A model generated the notes under the pieces. That model worked only from the letters and a program-made list of their open reading frames with translations, had not been told where the DNA came from and searched no databases. Source: DAHUYF01 sp035509275 (GTDB lineage: Bacteria > Pseudomonadota > Alphaproteobacteria > ATCC43930 > CGMCC-115725). Taken from it: a stretch of 25,061 bases of DNA. Positions within the stretch are counted from its first letter, which is position 1. Every line of letters begins with the position of its first letter. The translations under genes were made by a program, and so were the position numbers. The stretch is from the NCBI GenBank assembly GCA_035509275.1, contig DATJLU010000091.1, positions 1-25,061 of the forward strand, in the 5' to 3' direction. Positions 15,537 to 25,061 of the stretch are shown here, one piece after another.

Positions 15537-15751
15537 GGACCGATGCCAACATCCCCGATGCCGACGGCTTCTACGAAGCGATCATCGCCGCGAACGAAGG
15601 ACTGAGCGAGAGCGAGAGCGAAGCCTTCCTGCTGCGCTTCGCGCTCCTGCTCGCCAATCAGATCGGCGACCAGCAGCTGCTGCTCGACGCGATCAGAACG
15701 GCGCGCGAGATGGTGGCCGGCATGCCTAGAGCTGAACCGGCCAAAGGCTAA
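15533..15751 (+). CDS. DUF2783 family protein
   Basis: A 72-residue acidic, helical protein matching DUF2783. Features are DADGFYEAIIAANEGLSESESEAF followed by LLRFALLLANQIGDQQLLLDAI, the family signature I recall. The ATG at 15533 sits 5 bases after AAGGAGAG and overlaps the monooxygenase stop, so the two are translationally coupled. Family members are usually found beside FAD hydroxylases and MBL-fold hydrolases, which suggests a small partner or stability factor of the hydroxylase; this is inference. The stop codon directly abuts the left arm of the long hairpin. Confidence 0.88.
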   Translation: MRTDANIPDADGFYEAIIAANEGLSESESEAFLLRFALLLANQIGDQQLLLDAIRTAREMVAGMPRAEPAKG

Positions 15752-15752
15752 C

Positions 15753-15824
15753 CACGGAGACACGGAGAACACGGAGAAGCGACGACGTCTAAGATCTCTT
15801 CTCCGTGTTCTCCGTGCCTCCGTG
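15753..15824. repeat. Long near-perfect hairpin of CACGGAGA tandem units
   Basis: Arms 15753-15779 and 15798-15824 are 27 bases each and complementary at 26 positions (one A:C mismatch), with an 18-base loop. Each arm is itself a threefold tandem of about 9 bases with core CACGGAGA. It fills the 95-base gap between convergent genes, so it may act as a bidirectional terminator or RNA stabiliser. Similar CACGGAGA/CACGGAG strings are, as I remember, dispersed intergenic repeats in many unrelated bacteria, so this may be one copy of a dispersed family. Confidence 0.85.
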
Positions 15825-15846
15825 TTGAATCTTGGTGCGCGGCCCC

Positions 15847-16653
15847 CTACCCCACGGGCTCGGCATCGAGGCGGACGGCGATGCCGTCGAGCTCGCGGCC
15901 GGGCGCCACGTAGCGCTTCATCACCAGCGGGTCGTGACCCGGTATGACGTGCCGCGCCGAGGCCGCGAGCTGATGGACGCGCTTATGGCCCTCCAGCATA
16001 TCGGCGACGTTGAAGACGATCGGGAACGGCCGGCCGCCTTCCATATTGGCGTAGAGATGGCTGGTATCGGAGGCGAGCACCACCCAGCCGCGGCGGGTGA
16101 AGACGCGGACGCATTGAATGCCGGCGGTGTGGCCGCCGATGCGGTGCACCGAGAGGCCCGATGCCAGCTCCTCGTCGCCGTCATGGAACGCGACCCGCCC
16201 GGCGAAAACATGGCGCACCATTGCGGTCACATCCTCGACGGCAAAGGCATGGCGCATCGCCGCGTGACACATGCAGCGGCCGGTGGCGAAGCGCATTTCG
16301 TCGTCCTGCAAATGGAAGCGTGCGCGCGCAAAGGCGTCGAGCGTCCCGGCATGGTCGTAATGGAGATGCGTGATGATGACGTCCTCGACCTCTGCGGGAT
16401 CGATGCCGAGCGCGCCGACGCCCTCCGCCGGCCGGCGCAGCAGCTGGCGCCCGCGCTGGCGCGCCGACTCTTCACCGAAGCCGGTATCGACAACGAAGAC
16501 CCGGTCCGAGCGCTGCGCCACCCAGACAAAATAATCGAGGGGCGACGCATCTTCGTGCGGATCGCCGCCGATGAAATTGTCCGATCCGGTGCGCTTGGGA
16601 TGATGCGCGTAGCGGATGGCATAGAGGTTGAAAGGTTCGATGCGATCGCTCAT
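15847..16653 (-). CDS. MBL-fold metallo-hydrolase, N-acyl homoserine lactonase-like
   Basis: A 268-residue metallo-beta-lactamase-fold hydrolase with a full dinuclear metal set: His96-x-His98-x-Asp100-His101 (THLHYDHAG), His175 (GGHT), Asp196 (ASD) and His240 (IPGHD). No signal peptide is visible, so it should be cytoplasmic. Its layout resembles AHL-lactonase-like proteins. In this neighbourhood (FAD hydroxylase, DUF2783, LLM oxidoreductase) hydrolysis of a lactone or ester intermediate of a catabolic route is as likely as quorum quenching. The ATG at 16653 overlaps the LLM stop as ATGA, so they form a coupled pair. Confidence 0.9.
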   Translation of the reverse strand: MSDRIEPFNLYAIRYAHHPKRTGSDNFIGGDPHEDASPLDYFVWVAQRSDRVFVVDTGFGEESARQRGRQLLRRPAEGVGALGIDPAEVEDVIITHLHYDHAGTLDAFARARFHLQDDEMRFATGRCMCHAAMRHAFAVEDVTAMVRHVFAGRVAFHDGDEELASGLSVHRIGGHTAGIQCVRVFTRRGWVVLASDTSHLYANMEGGRPFPIVFNVADMLEGHKRVHQLAASARHVIPGHDPLVMKRYVAPGRELDGIAVRLDAEPVG

Positions 16654-17723
16654 GCGCTAGCCCTCGTTGCCGTTGGCTCCTTGAATTTCGGCATCACCTC
16701 GGCGGCAAAGAGCTCGAGCGAGGCCATCGCCTTGTCGAGCCCGTACCACGGCGGGTAATGCAGCATGAGAGAGCTCACGCCGGTCATGTGCTGCAGGCGC
16801 TGCAGCTTCTCCACCACCGTCTTCGGCGAGCCGTGCAGGATGATGTCGCGCGCGAGCGTATCGTAGTCGCGATCCGCCGCCGAACCGGTGCCGACCGTGC
16901 CGAGATAGCCCGAGGTATGGCCGCTGAAGAAATGCGACTGATGGCGCAGGATGCCGGCCTCGCTGTCCGCCTTCGCCTGGGCGTCGGTCTCGGCGACATA
17001 AACCCAGCGCGCGATATCGACATGGCCACGCCCGGGATTCTGCCGCAGCTCCGGCGGGGTTCCCTCCAGCGCCGTGCGATAATGGCGCACCTGCTTCTGC
17101 AGCCCCTCGAACGGCGTCCAGGTCGAGAGCATCAGGCCGAACCCCATGCGCCCCGCCACGGCGATCGAGCGGTCGGTGGCGCCGGCGAGCAGGATCGGCG
17201 GATGCGGCTGCTGCAGCGCGTGCGGGAAGAGCTCGTACTCGCCCTCGACCTTGACGTGGAAATGCTTGCCCCGGTGATCGACGCGCTTGCGGTGGAACAA
17301 CTCCATCAGCAGCGGCAGCGCTTCTTCCTGGATGTCGCGCCTGGCGTCGAAATCGACGCCGAAGCCGTCGAACTCGTATTGGCGATAGCCTGAGCCGAGG
17401 CCGAGCGCGAAGCGGCCGTTGCTCAAGATGTCGACGAAGGCGGCGTTCTCCGCCACGCGCAGCGGATTGGCGAGCGGCAAGGTCACCACCGCGGTGCCGA
17501 TCTTGATGCGGCGCGTCAGCGCGGCGAGATAGCCGGCATAGACGAAGACGTCCGGCATGATGCCGTACTGGTTGCTGAAATGATGCTCCGCCACCCAGGC
17601 ATAGTCGAAGCCCAGCGCATCGGCGCGCAGCACTTCCGACGTCACCCGCGCGTGGACGGCGCGATGCGGGTAGCTCTCCGTTTCGGTGTTGGGATGCGAT
17701 GTGAAGAGAATGCCGAATTCCAT
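16650..17723 (-). CDS. LLM class flavin-dependent oxidoreductase
   Basis: A 357-residue luciferase-like TIM-barrel oxidoreductase using FMNH2 or F420H2. Visible features are FDYAWVAEHHFS (about 39-50; the EHH signature of bacterial-luciferase-like enzymes), IKIGTAVVTLPLANPLRVAENAAFVD and GRFALGLGSGYRQYEFDGFG, the phosphate-binding barrel segment. Members oxidise or monooxygenate many substrates; the substrate here is unknown. A strong GGGAGGAG site precedes the ATG at 17723. It leads the two-gene unit with the MBL hydrolase and is divergent from the HIBADH-family gene, about 107 bases apart. Confidence 0.92.
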   Translation of the reverse strand: MEFGILFTSHPNTETESYPHRAVHARVTSEVLRADALGFDYAWVAEHHFSNQYGIMPDVFVYAGYLAALTRRIKIGTAVVTLPLANPLRVAENAAFVDILSNGRFALGLGSGYRQYEFDGFGVDFDARRDIQEEALPLLMELFHRKRVDHRGKHFHVKVEGEYELFPHALQQPHPPILLAGATDRSIAVAGRMGFGLMLSTWTPFEGLQKQVRHYRTALEGTPPELRQNPGRGHVDIARWVYVAETDAQAKADSEAGILRHQSHFFSGHTSGYLGTVGTGSAADRDYDTLARDIILHGSPKTVVEKLQRLQHMTGVSSLMLHYPPWYGLDKAMASLELFAAEVMPKFKEPTATRASA

Positions 17724-17830
17724 GCCGTCCCGCTCCTCCCGTAAAGGCTGGCCTTGCCGGCCTGCCCGCCTCTACCATCATCCCCCGCGCTTCGACTGAA
17801 GCCAAGAGAATCCAACGGGAGGAGGAAAGC

Positions 17831-18733
17831 GTGAGCGGAGAGACGATCGGTTTCATCGGCATCGGCAGGATGGGCTTGCCGATGGCGTCGCGCCTTGTGG
17901 CAGCGGGATATCGCCTTGTCGCGTACGACGTGCAGGGCCAGGCGCTGAGCGCGATCACGGCCAAAGGCGCCGAGAAAGCGTCATCGCCGGCCGAGGTCGC
18001 GTCGCGCGCCGAGATCGTGCTCGCGAGCCTGCCGATGCCCGATATCGTGCGCGAGGTGGCGTTGGGCGAGAACGGCATCGCCGCGGGGACGCGCGCAAAG
18101 CTCTTCGTCGATCTCTCCACCACCGGGCCGCGCATGGCCAAGATGGTGGCGGCCGGGCTCAAGGAGCGCAACATCACCGCGATCGATGCACCGGTCTCGG
18201 GCGGCATTGCCGGCGCCACCAAGGGCACGCTGGCGCTGATGGTCGCGGGCCCGGCAGCGGAATGCGAAAGGCTGAAGCCGGTGCTGCAGAATCTCGGCAA
18301 GTATTTCTATATCGGCGCCGAGCCGGGCATGGGGCAGATGATGAAAGTCATCAACAATCTGCTCTCGGCTACCGCGACGGCGGCAACCTCCGAGGCGATC
18401 GTCCTCGGCGTCAAGGCCGGGCTCGATCCCTATCTCATGATCGACGTGATCAATTCCGGCAGCGGCCGCAGCGCGGCGAGCGAGGACAAGTTTCCCAAAT
18501 CGATCCTGCCGCGGAGCTTCGATTTCGGCTTTGCGCTGGGCCTCCTCTCGAAAGACGTCAATCTCTGCATCGCCGAAGCCGAGGCGCTCGGGGTGCCGAT
18601 GTGGATTGGCAATGCGGTGAAGCAGATGTGGCTCTATGGCCTCGCGCAGGGCGGCCCCGACCAGGACTTCACCAACCTCATCACCCATATCGAGAAATGG
18701 GCCGGCGTCACCGTCGGCGGCAAGCGGCGTTAG
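17831..18733 (+). CDS. NAD(P)-dependent oxidoreductase, 3-hydroxyisobutyrate dehydrogenase family
   Basis: A 300-residue beta-hydroxyacid dehydrogenase. The N-terminal Rossmann motif is GFIGIGRMG (7-15). The substrate-binding DAPVSGG lies at 119-125. The catalytic Lys172 is in GQMMKVINNLL, followed by the all-helical dimerisation domain (about 180-300). Candidates include 3-hydroxyisobutyrate, tartronate semialdehyde, or a related 3-hydroxyacid; the sequence alone does not choose. The GTG start at 17831 is set by GGGAGGAGGAAAGC directly upstream, a very strong ribosome binding site. Divergent from the LLM/MBL pair, it may process a product of that route. Confidence 0.93.
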   Translation: MSGETIGFIGIGRMGLPMASRLVAAGYRLVAYDVQGQALSAITAKGAEKASSPAEVASRAEIVLASLPMPDIVREVALGENGIAAGTRAKLFVDLSTTGPRMAKMVAAGLKERNITAIDAPVSGGIAGATKGTLALMVAGPAAECERLKPVLQNLGKYFYIGAEPGMGQMMKVINNLLSATATAATSEAIVLGVKAGLDPYLMIDVINSGSGRSAASEDKFPKSILPRSFDFGFALGLLSKDVNLCIAEAEALGVPMWIGNAVKQMWLYGLAQGGPDQDFTNLITHIEKWAGVTVGGKRR

Positions 18734-18920
18734 CGCCCTCAACCCTGTTCCGCCGGACTTTCCGCAAAGATGCCACGCTATCTATTTACAGTTCGACAAG
18801 GAACTCCCAATAATAATGACGCCACGCGAGAGGAAGCTAAATAAAAGCGATATTTGTGACAGTTTTTTCGGGTATTTGTCCGGTATCACGACGGATGGAA
18901 CAGGGTTCGCCGGGGTTAAT
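18734..18920 (+). promoter_or_regulatory. AT-rich leader with a sigma70-like promoter
   Basis: This 187-base gap is unusually AT-rich for the window. TTTACA (18785-18790) and AATAAT (18809-18814) each match the -35/-10 consensus at five of six positions with an 18-base spacer. Transcription would start near 18821, giving a leader of about 100 bases before the GTG at 18921. An in-frame ATG at 18816 lies upstream of that predicted start, which argues against it as the translation start. No hairpin stands out in the leader. Confidence 0.55.
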
Positions 18921-19331
18921 GTGAAGCTGGTTACCTTCGAGACGCAAGCGCGTCAGGATCAGGCCTGGCGCACCGCCGCCATTTTCGACGACCGTCCCGC
19001 CGCGGTGGCGGAGGCCGAGCGCTTGCTCGCTTCGCGGCGCACGCTGGCAGTGCGCGTCGTGCAAGTTCTCTATGATCCCCGCAACTCAGCCAGCACCGAA
19101 TACACCATCTTCCGCGCCACCTGCTTCGACGCAGAGAATGAGCGCGCCCGGGCCCGTGCCGCCGACCCCGCGATGTTCGAATGGGGCGAGGATGGCCGCG
19201 CCCGCACCGATGCCGGCGAGCCCTGGATCGAGCGCAACTGGCCGAGCTGGGCGCCGGATTGGGCCACGACGGCCCTCGCCCTCTCGATCGCGGTGCTCAT
19301 CGCCTCGGTCATGTTCCGCTGGATGCGCTAA
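18921..19331 (+). CDS. Unknown protein with C-terminal membrane anchor
   Basis: A protein of about 136 residues (start GTG 18921). A longer reading from the ATG at 18816 adds 35 residues, but that stretch has relaxed third-position GC unlike the rest and lies before the predicted transcription start. The soluble part opens VKLVTFETQARQDQAWRTAAIFDDRPAAVAEAERLLASRR and continues with a beta-rich VRVVQVLYD segment. I recall short alphaproteobacterial proteins of this style but no function. Residues near the C-terminus (ATTALALSIAVLIASVMFRWMR) form one transmembrane helix with a short basic end, giving a tail-anchored topology. The GT9 gene starts 55 bases later. Confidence 0.75.
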   Translation: MKLVTFETQARQDQAWRTAAIFDDRPAAVAEAERLLASRRTLAVRVVQVLYDPRNSASTEYTIFRATCFDAENERARARAADPAMFEWGEDGRARTDAGEPWIERNWPSWAPDWATTALALSIAVLIASVMFRWMR

Positions 19332-20362
19332 GCTCCGGTCGCGGCGCGCTTGCTTCGGCGGCGCGGCGGTGAGACTGTCGCGCGCCATGGATCTGCTGGT
19401 CTATTCCGGCCTCGAGCTGATCGGCGACGGCGTCATGAAGCTGCCCTTCCTCAGCGCGCTGCGGCAGCGCTGGCCGGCGGCGCGCATCACCTGGCTCGCC
19501 GGCAAGGGCAAGACCGTCTATGCCCATGCGCTGGCGCCGCTCGCGGCGCCGCTCATCGACGAGATCATCGAAGAGGCCGGCATCGGCTCGCGCGCCGGCG
19601 AGCTGCTGCGCCGGCCGCTGCCGGAGCGCCGCTTCGACCTCGTCATCGACACGCAGCGCCGTGTGCTCACCACCCTCATCCTGCGCCGGATCCGGAGCCG
19701 CTGCTTCGTCTCCGGCGCGGCGCGCTTCCTGTTGTCGGATAAGCGGCCGAAGCGCGGCTATGAGCGGCCGCCGCGGCTCATCGATCAGCTCCTCGATCTC
19801 GTCGCCATCGCCGGCGGCGAACCCGTCGAGCCGCGCTTCGACCTGGCGCTCGGCGCACCCTGGAGCGAGGCCGCAATGCTCGCGCTGCCGGCAGGCCCGG
19901 TTTATGTCGGCATCGCTCCCGGCGCGGGCGGGGCGCAAAAGCGTTGGCCGCTCGAGCGCTTCGTGGCGCTCGCCAAGGCGCAGCAGGAGTGCGGGCGCAC
20001 AGCGGTGCTGCTGCTCGGCCCGGACGAACGCGAGTGGGAAGAGGAACTCCGCACAGGTTTGCCCCAAGCCCTGCTGCCGCTGCAGGACCGGCGCATTGCC
20101 GCCGAGATCGCGACCTCGCCGCTCTTCACCATGGCGCTCGGCCAGCGTCTTGCCGTTGCTGTCGCCAATGACAGCGGCACCGGACATCTGCTGGCAGCTT
20201 CGGGCGTCGCCATGATCTCGCTGTTCGGCCCTTCCCCCGCGGCGAAATTCGCCCCGGCGGCGCGCCGGCTCACGCTGATCGAGGCGCAGCGCTTCGGCAG
20301 CGACGAGATGGCCGCGATCCCGCTCGCGGCGGTGAGCGAGGCGGTGGAGCAGAGCCTCGCCT

Positions 20363-22909
<2,547 letters not shown>

Positions 22910-23002
22910 GGCTCACCCCACCGGAAGCTCCTGAGCTGCCGCGGGACTTTGCCCTTTTGGTGGTAAAATTTCCGTTAATTTCAACTAAATAGACGTGCCT
23001 TT

Positions 23003-23977
23003 TCAAGCGGATTCGAGCAAATGGACGCTGAAGAGACGCTGCCGATCCGTCCAACAGCGGCCGGGGCGAAAACCGCCGCGCGCCGCAAGACGCTGGAACT
23101 CGGCAATGGTGTATTTGCAGGAATCCTCGGTATGGATGTGCTCGCCGGCCGCGAAGCGGATGGCGCGGCCGGCCACGGTGACGATCTGGTCGGTGCGGCT
23201 GCGAATATAGATCTCGATGCGGCCCGCCGCCTCGTTGTAGAAGGCGACATGCTCGAAGCGGTCGAGATCGAAATCGGCGTCGAGCTCGCGGTTGATGCGT
23301 TCGAGCAGGTTCAAGTTGAAGGCGGCGGTGATGCCGGCGCTGTCATTATAGGCGGCATCGAGCACCGCCTTGTCCTTCTTGAGATCAACGCCGATCAGCA
23401 GCGCGCCGCCGCGGCCGACGACGCGGCGGCAGCCGGCGAGAAAGGCGACGGCGTCTTCGGGGGTGAAATTGCCGATGGTCGAGCCGGGAAAGAAGCCGAC
23501 CCGCCGCCCTTCGCCGCGCTCGGGCAAAGGCGGCAGACGCAGCGGCTCGAGATAATCGGCGCACACTGCGACGACCGGAACATTCGGGAAATCGGCCGCG
23601 ACTTCGTCGGCGGCGCGCCGCAGCGGCTCGCGCGAGATGTCGATCGCGACATAGGCCGACGGCGCCTCGAGCGCCGAGAGCAAGAGGCGCACCTTGCGCG
23701 AAGCGCCGCTGCCGAACTCGATGAGCTGCGCATGGCGGCCGGCCTGCGCCGCCATCTCCGGCGCATAGTCGCGCAGGATCGCCATCTCCGTCCGCGTCAA
23801 ATAGTATTCCGGCAGGTCGCAGATCTCCTCGAAGAGCGCCGAGCCGCGCTCATCGTAGAGAAAGCGGCACGGAATCGATTTGGCGCGGCGCGTGAGCCCG
23901 GCAAGCACCGCGTCGCGGAAGCTCTCCTCCGCCGGGGCCAGATCGTGAAATTCGGCGAGCGCACTCTCCTGTCTCAT
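23003..23977 (-). CDS. egtD: L-histidine N(alpha)-methyltransferase
   Basis: A 324-residue SAM-dependent methyltransferase that trimethylates histidine to hercynine, the first step of ergothioneine synthesis. Visible are CRFLYDERGSALFEEICDLPEYYLTRTEMAIL (family N-terminus), the SAM-binding LIEFGSGASRKVRLLL, the acidic strand YVAIDISREPL, and FFPGSTIGNFTPEDA. The C-terminal substrate region includes FNLNLLERINRELDADFD and IHTEDSCKYT. The length is normal for EgtD. The ATG at 23977 overlaps the EgtB stop (ATGA) and has GGAGGA at a 5-base distance. It is co-transcribed with egtB upstream. The 93 bases to the kinase gene hold no gene. Confidence 0.95.
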   Translation of the reverse strand: MRQESALAEFHDLAPAEESFRDAVLAGLTRRAKSIPCRFLYDERGSALFEEICDLPEYYLTRTEMAILRDYAPEMAAQAGRHAQLIEFGSGASRKVRLLLSALEAPSAYVAIDISREPLRRAADEVAADFPNVPVVAVCADYLEPLRLPPLPERGEGRRVGFFPGSTIGNFTPEDAVAFLAGCRRVVGRGGALLIGVDLKKDKAVLDAAYNDSAGITAAFNLNLLERINRELDADFDLDRFEHVAFYNEAAGRIEIYIRSRTDQIVTVAGRAIRFAAGEHIHTEDSCKYTIAEFQRLAARGGFRPGRCWTDRQRLFSVHLLESA

Positions 23978-25061
23978 GCATCCTCCGCCAGCCTGATGCC
24001 GCCGAAAGCCCAGCGCGAGGCCGGCGGGAAGAAATTGCGATAGGTGAGACGGAGATGCCCGGCCGGCGTCACCGCCGCCCCGCCGCGCAGCACCATCTGG
24101 TTCGACATGAACTTGCCGTTGTACTCACCGATCGCGCCCGAGACGGCACGAAAGCGTGGATATGGGGTGTACGGGCTGCGAGTCCACTCCCAGACATCGC
24201 CCATCATCTGCCGCAGCCCGCCGCTCTCCCCGGCACCCCCCGTATCGGGCATCGGGTGATGCCGCCTGGCGTCGCCGAGATTGCCGGTCTGCGGCACGCT
24301 CGCGGCCGCGACCTCCCACTCCGCCTCGGTCGGCAGCCGCTTGCCGGCCCATTTGGCATAGGCATCGGCCTCGTAAAAGCTGACATGCACGACCGGCTCG
24401 GCAGGATCGAGGCGCCTTTCGCCGGACAGCGTAAAAATCCGCCAGCCCTCGTCGACAGCGCGCCAGTAAAGCGGCGCCTCCCAGCCGTGTTGCTGGACCG
24501 TTGCCCAGCCTTCCGACAGCCAATGCTCCGGCTCGCGATAGCCGCCGGCGGCGATGAACTCGGCAAACTCGCCACAGTTCACCGGCCGCGTCGCGAGACG
24601 GAAGGAATCGAGCCACACGCGGTGCCGCGGCGTTTCATTGTCGAAGGCGAAGTCCGTGCCGCCATGGCCGATCTCGACGAGCCCACCGGCGAACGCGACC
24701 CAGTCGAGCGGCGCGGCATTGCGCAGAGTGCGGCGGCGCGGCGGCTGGTAGGCCGGCAGCAGCGGGTTGATCGAAAAGACATGCTTGATGTCCATCAGGA
24801 TCAGCTCCTGATGCTGCTGCTCATGATGGCAACCCAACTCGATAAGTGGCGCGATCTCGCGCCAAGTCTCCTCGCTTGCGCCATCGATGAGGCGCTCCAT
24901 CGCCGTGTCGACATGCTCGCGATAGGCGGCGACATCGGCACAGGAGGGACGCGACAGCAGGCCGCGCTGCGGCCGCGGATGGCGCGGCCCTTCGGCCTCG
25001 TAATAGGAGTTGAAGAGATAGTGGAACGCCGGATCGAACACCCGGTAGGTGGGATCGAAGC
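23974..25061 (-). CDS. egtB: Ergothioneine biosynthesis protein EgtB, N-terminus cut by window
   Basis: A non-heme-iron sulfoxide synthase (hercynine plus thiol plus O2), open to the window edge; about 362 residues are visible and roughly 60-70 are missing. The frame stays open above the GTG at 25041 (FDPTYRVFDPAF), so that codon is internal. The DinB-like part shows GCHHEQQHQELILMDIKH, containing the HxxxHxE iron ligands; the first His ligand lies in the missing part. The FGE-sulfatase domain follows: GKRLPTEAEWEVAA, MGDVWEWTRSPYTPYPRF and SNQMVLRGGAAVTPAGHLR, ending with NFFPPASRWAFGGIRLAED. Paired with egtD by a 4-base overlap, it forms the minimal two-gene ergothioneine operon common in Alphaproteobacteria. 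The thiol used (cysteine or gamma-glutamylcysteine) cannot be told. Confidence 0.95.
   Translation of the reverse strand, partial: FDPTYRVFDPAFHYLFNSYYEAEGPRHPRPQRGLLSRPSCADVAAYREHVDTAMERLIDGASEETWREIAPLIELGCHHEQQHQELILMDIKHVFSINPLLPAYQPPRRRTLRNAAPLDWVAFAGGLVEIGHGGTDFAFDNETPRHRVWLDSFRLATRPVNCGEFAEFIAAGGYREPEHWLSEGWATVQQHGWEAPLYWRAVDEGWRIFTLSGERRLDPAEPVVHVSFYEADAYAKWAGKRLPTEAEWEVAAASVPQTGNLGDARRHHPMPDTGGAGESGGLRQMMGDVWEWTRSPYTPYPRFRAVSGAIGEYNGKFMSNQMVLRGGAAVTPAGHLRLTYRNFFPPASRWAFGGIRLAEDA

Noticed and set aside
18816..18920. N-terminal extension of the tail-anchored unknown protein
   Set aside because: Third-position GC is near half instead of strongly biased, and the best promoter would start transcription after this ATG.

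Overview
The window is high-GC, gene-dense DNA with many 4-bp start/stop overlaps. The gene families (ParE, DUF983, DUF1328, DUF2061, DUF2783, sugar-transfer ATP-grasp, an EgtB/EgtD pair) and the intergenic style suggest a free-living, soil- or rhizosphere-type alphaproteobacterium (Rhodospirillales or Hyphomicrobiales-like). That placement is inference from protein style. No rRNA, tRNA, CRISPR array, insertion sequence or prophage gene was seen. I resolve 27 protein-coding genes; those at both window edges are cut.

Layout. 1-2411: 3' end of parE, then three minus-strand genes: a small helical protein, a DUF1328 membrane peptide and an alpha/beta hydrolase. 2516-4757: an RhlE-type DEAD-box helicase, a stand-alone AsnC/Lrp ligand-binding (RAM) domain and a DUF983 zinc-ribbon membrane protein. 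4804-10223: an MFS transporter divergent from a tight SDR / MarR / crotonase / acyl-CoA ligase operon. This reads as uptake, CoA activation and side-chain or ring processing of an aromatic (benzoate- or aminobenzoate-like) acid, with a MarR regulator and a perfect AT-rich palindrome just before the first gene. The oxygenase or reductase expected for a full pathway is not in the window.

10238-13803: a sugar-transfer-type ATP-grasp protein, then an orphan ParA ATPase start/stop-coupled to a 115-aa unknown protein, with no ParB and no obvious parS. Divergent to these is a protein carrying two tandem DUF2061 modules. I regard the ParA/small-protein pair as the best candidate for an undescribed (cargo-positioning) system.

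13818-18733: an FAD aromatic hydroxylase coupled to a DUF2783 protein, then a long near-perfect hairpin made of CACGGAGA repeats. Convergent from the other side are an LLM flavin oxidoreductase and an MBL-fold lactonase-like hydrolase. A 3-hydroxyisobutyrate-dehydrogenase-family enzyme is divergent from these. Together they look like an oxidative catabolic neighbourhood.

18734-25061: an AT-rich leader with a good sigma70-like promoter, a small membrane-anchored unknown protein, a GT9 glycosyltransferase whose 3' end overlaps convergently with a soluble GAF-GAF-PAS-PAS histidine kinase, and an egtB-egtD ergothioneine operon cut by the window edge.
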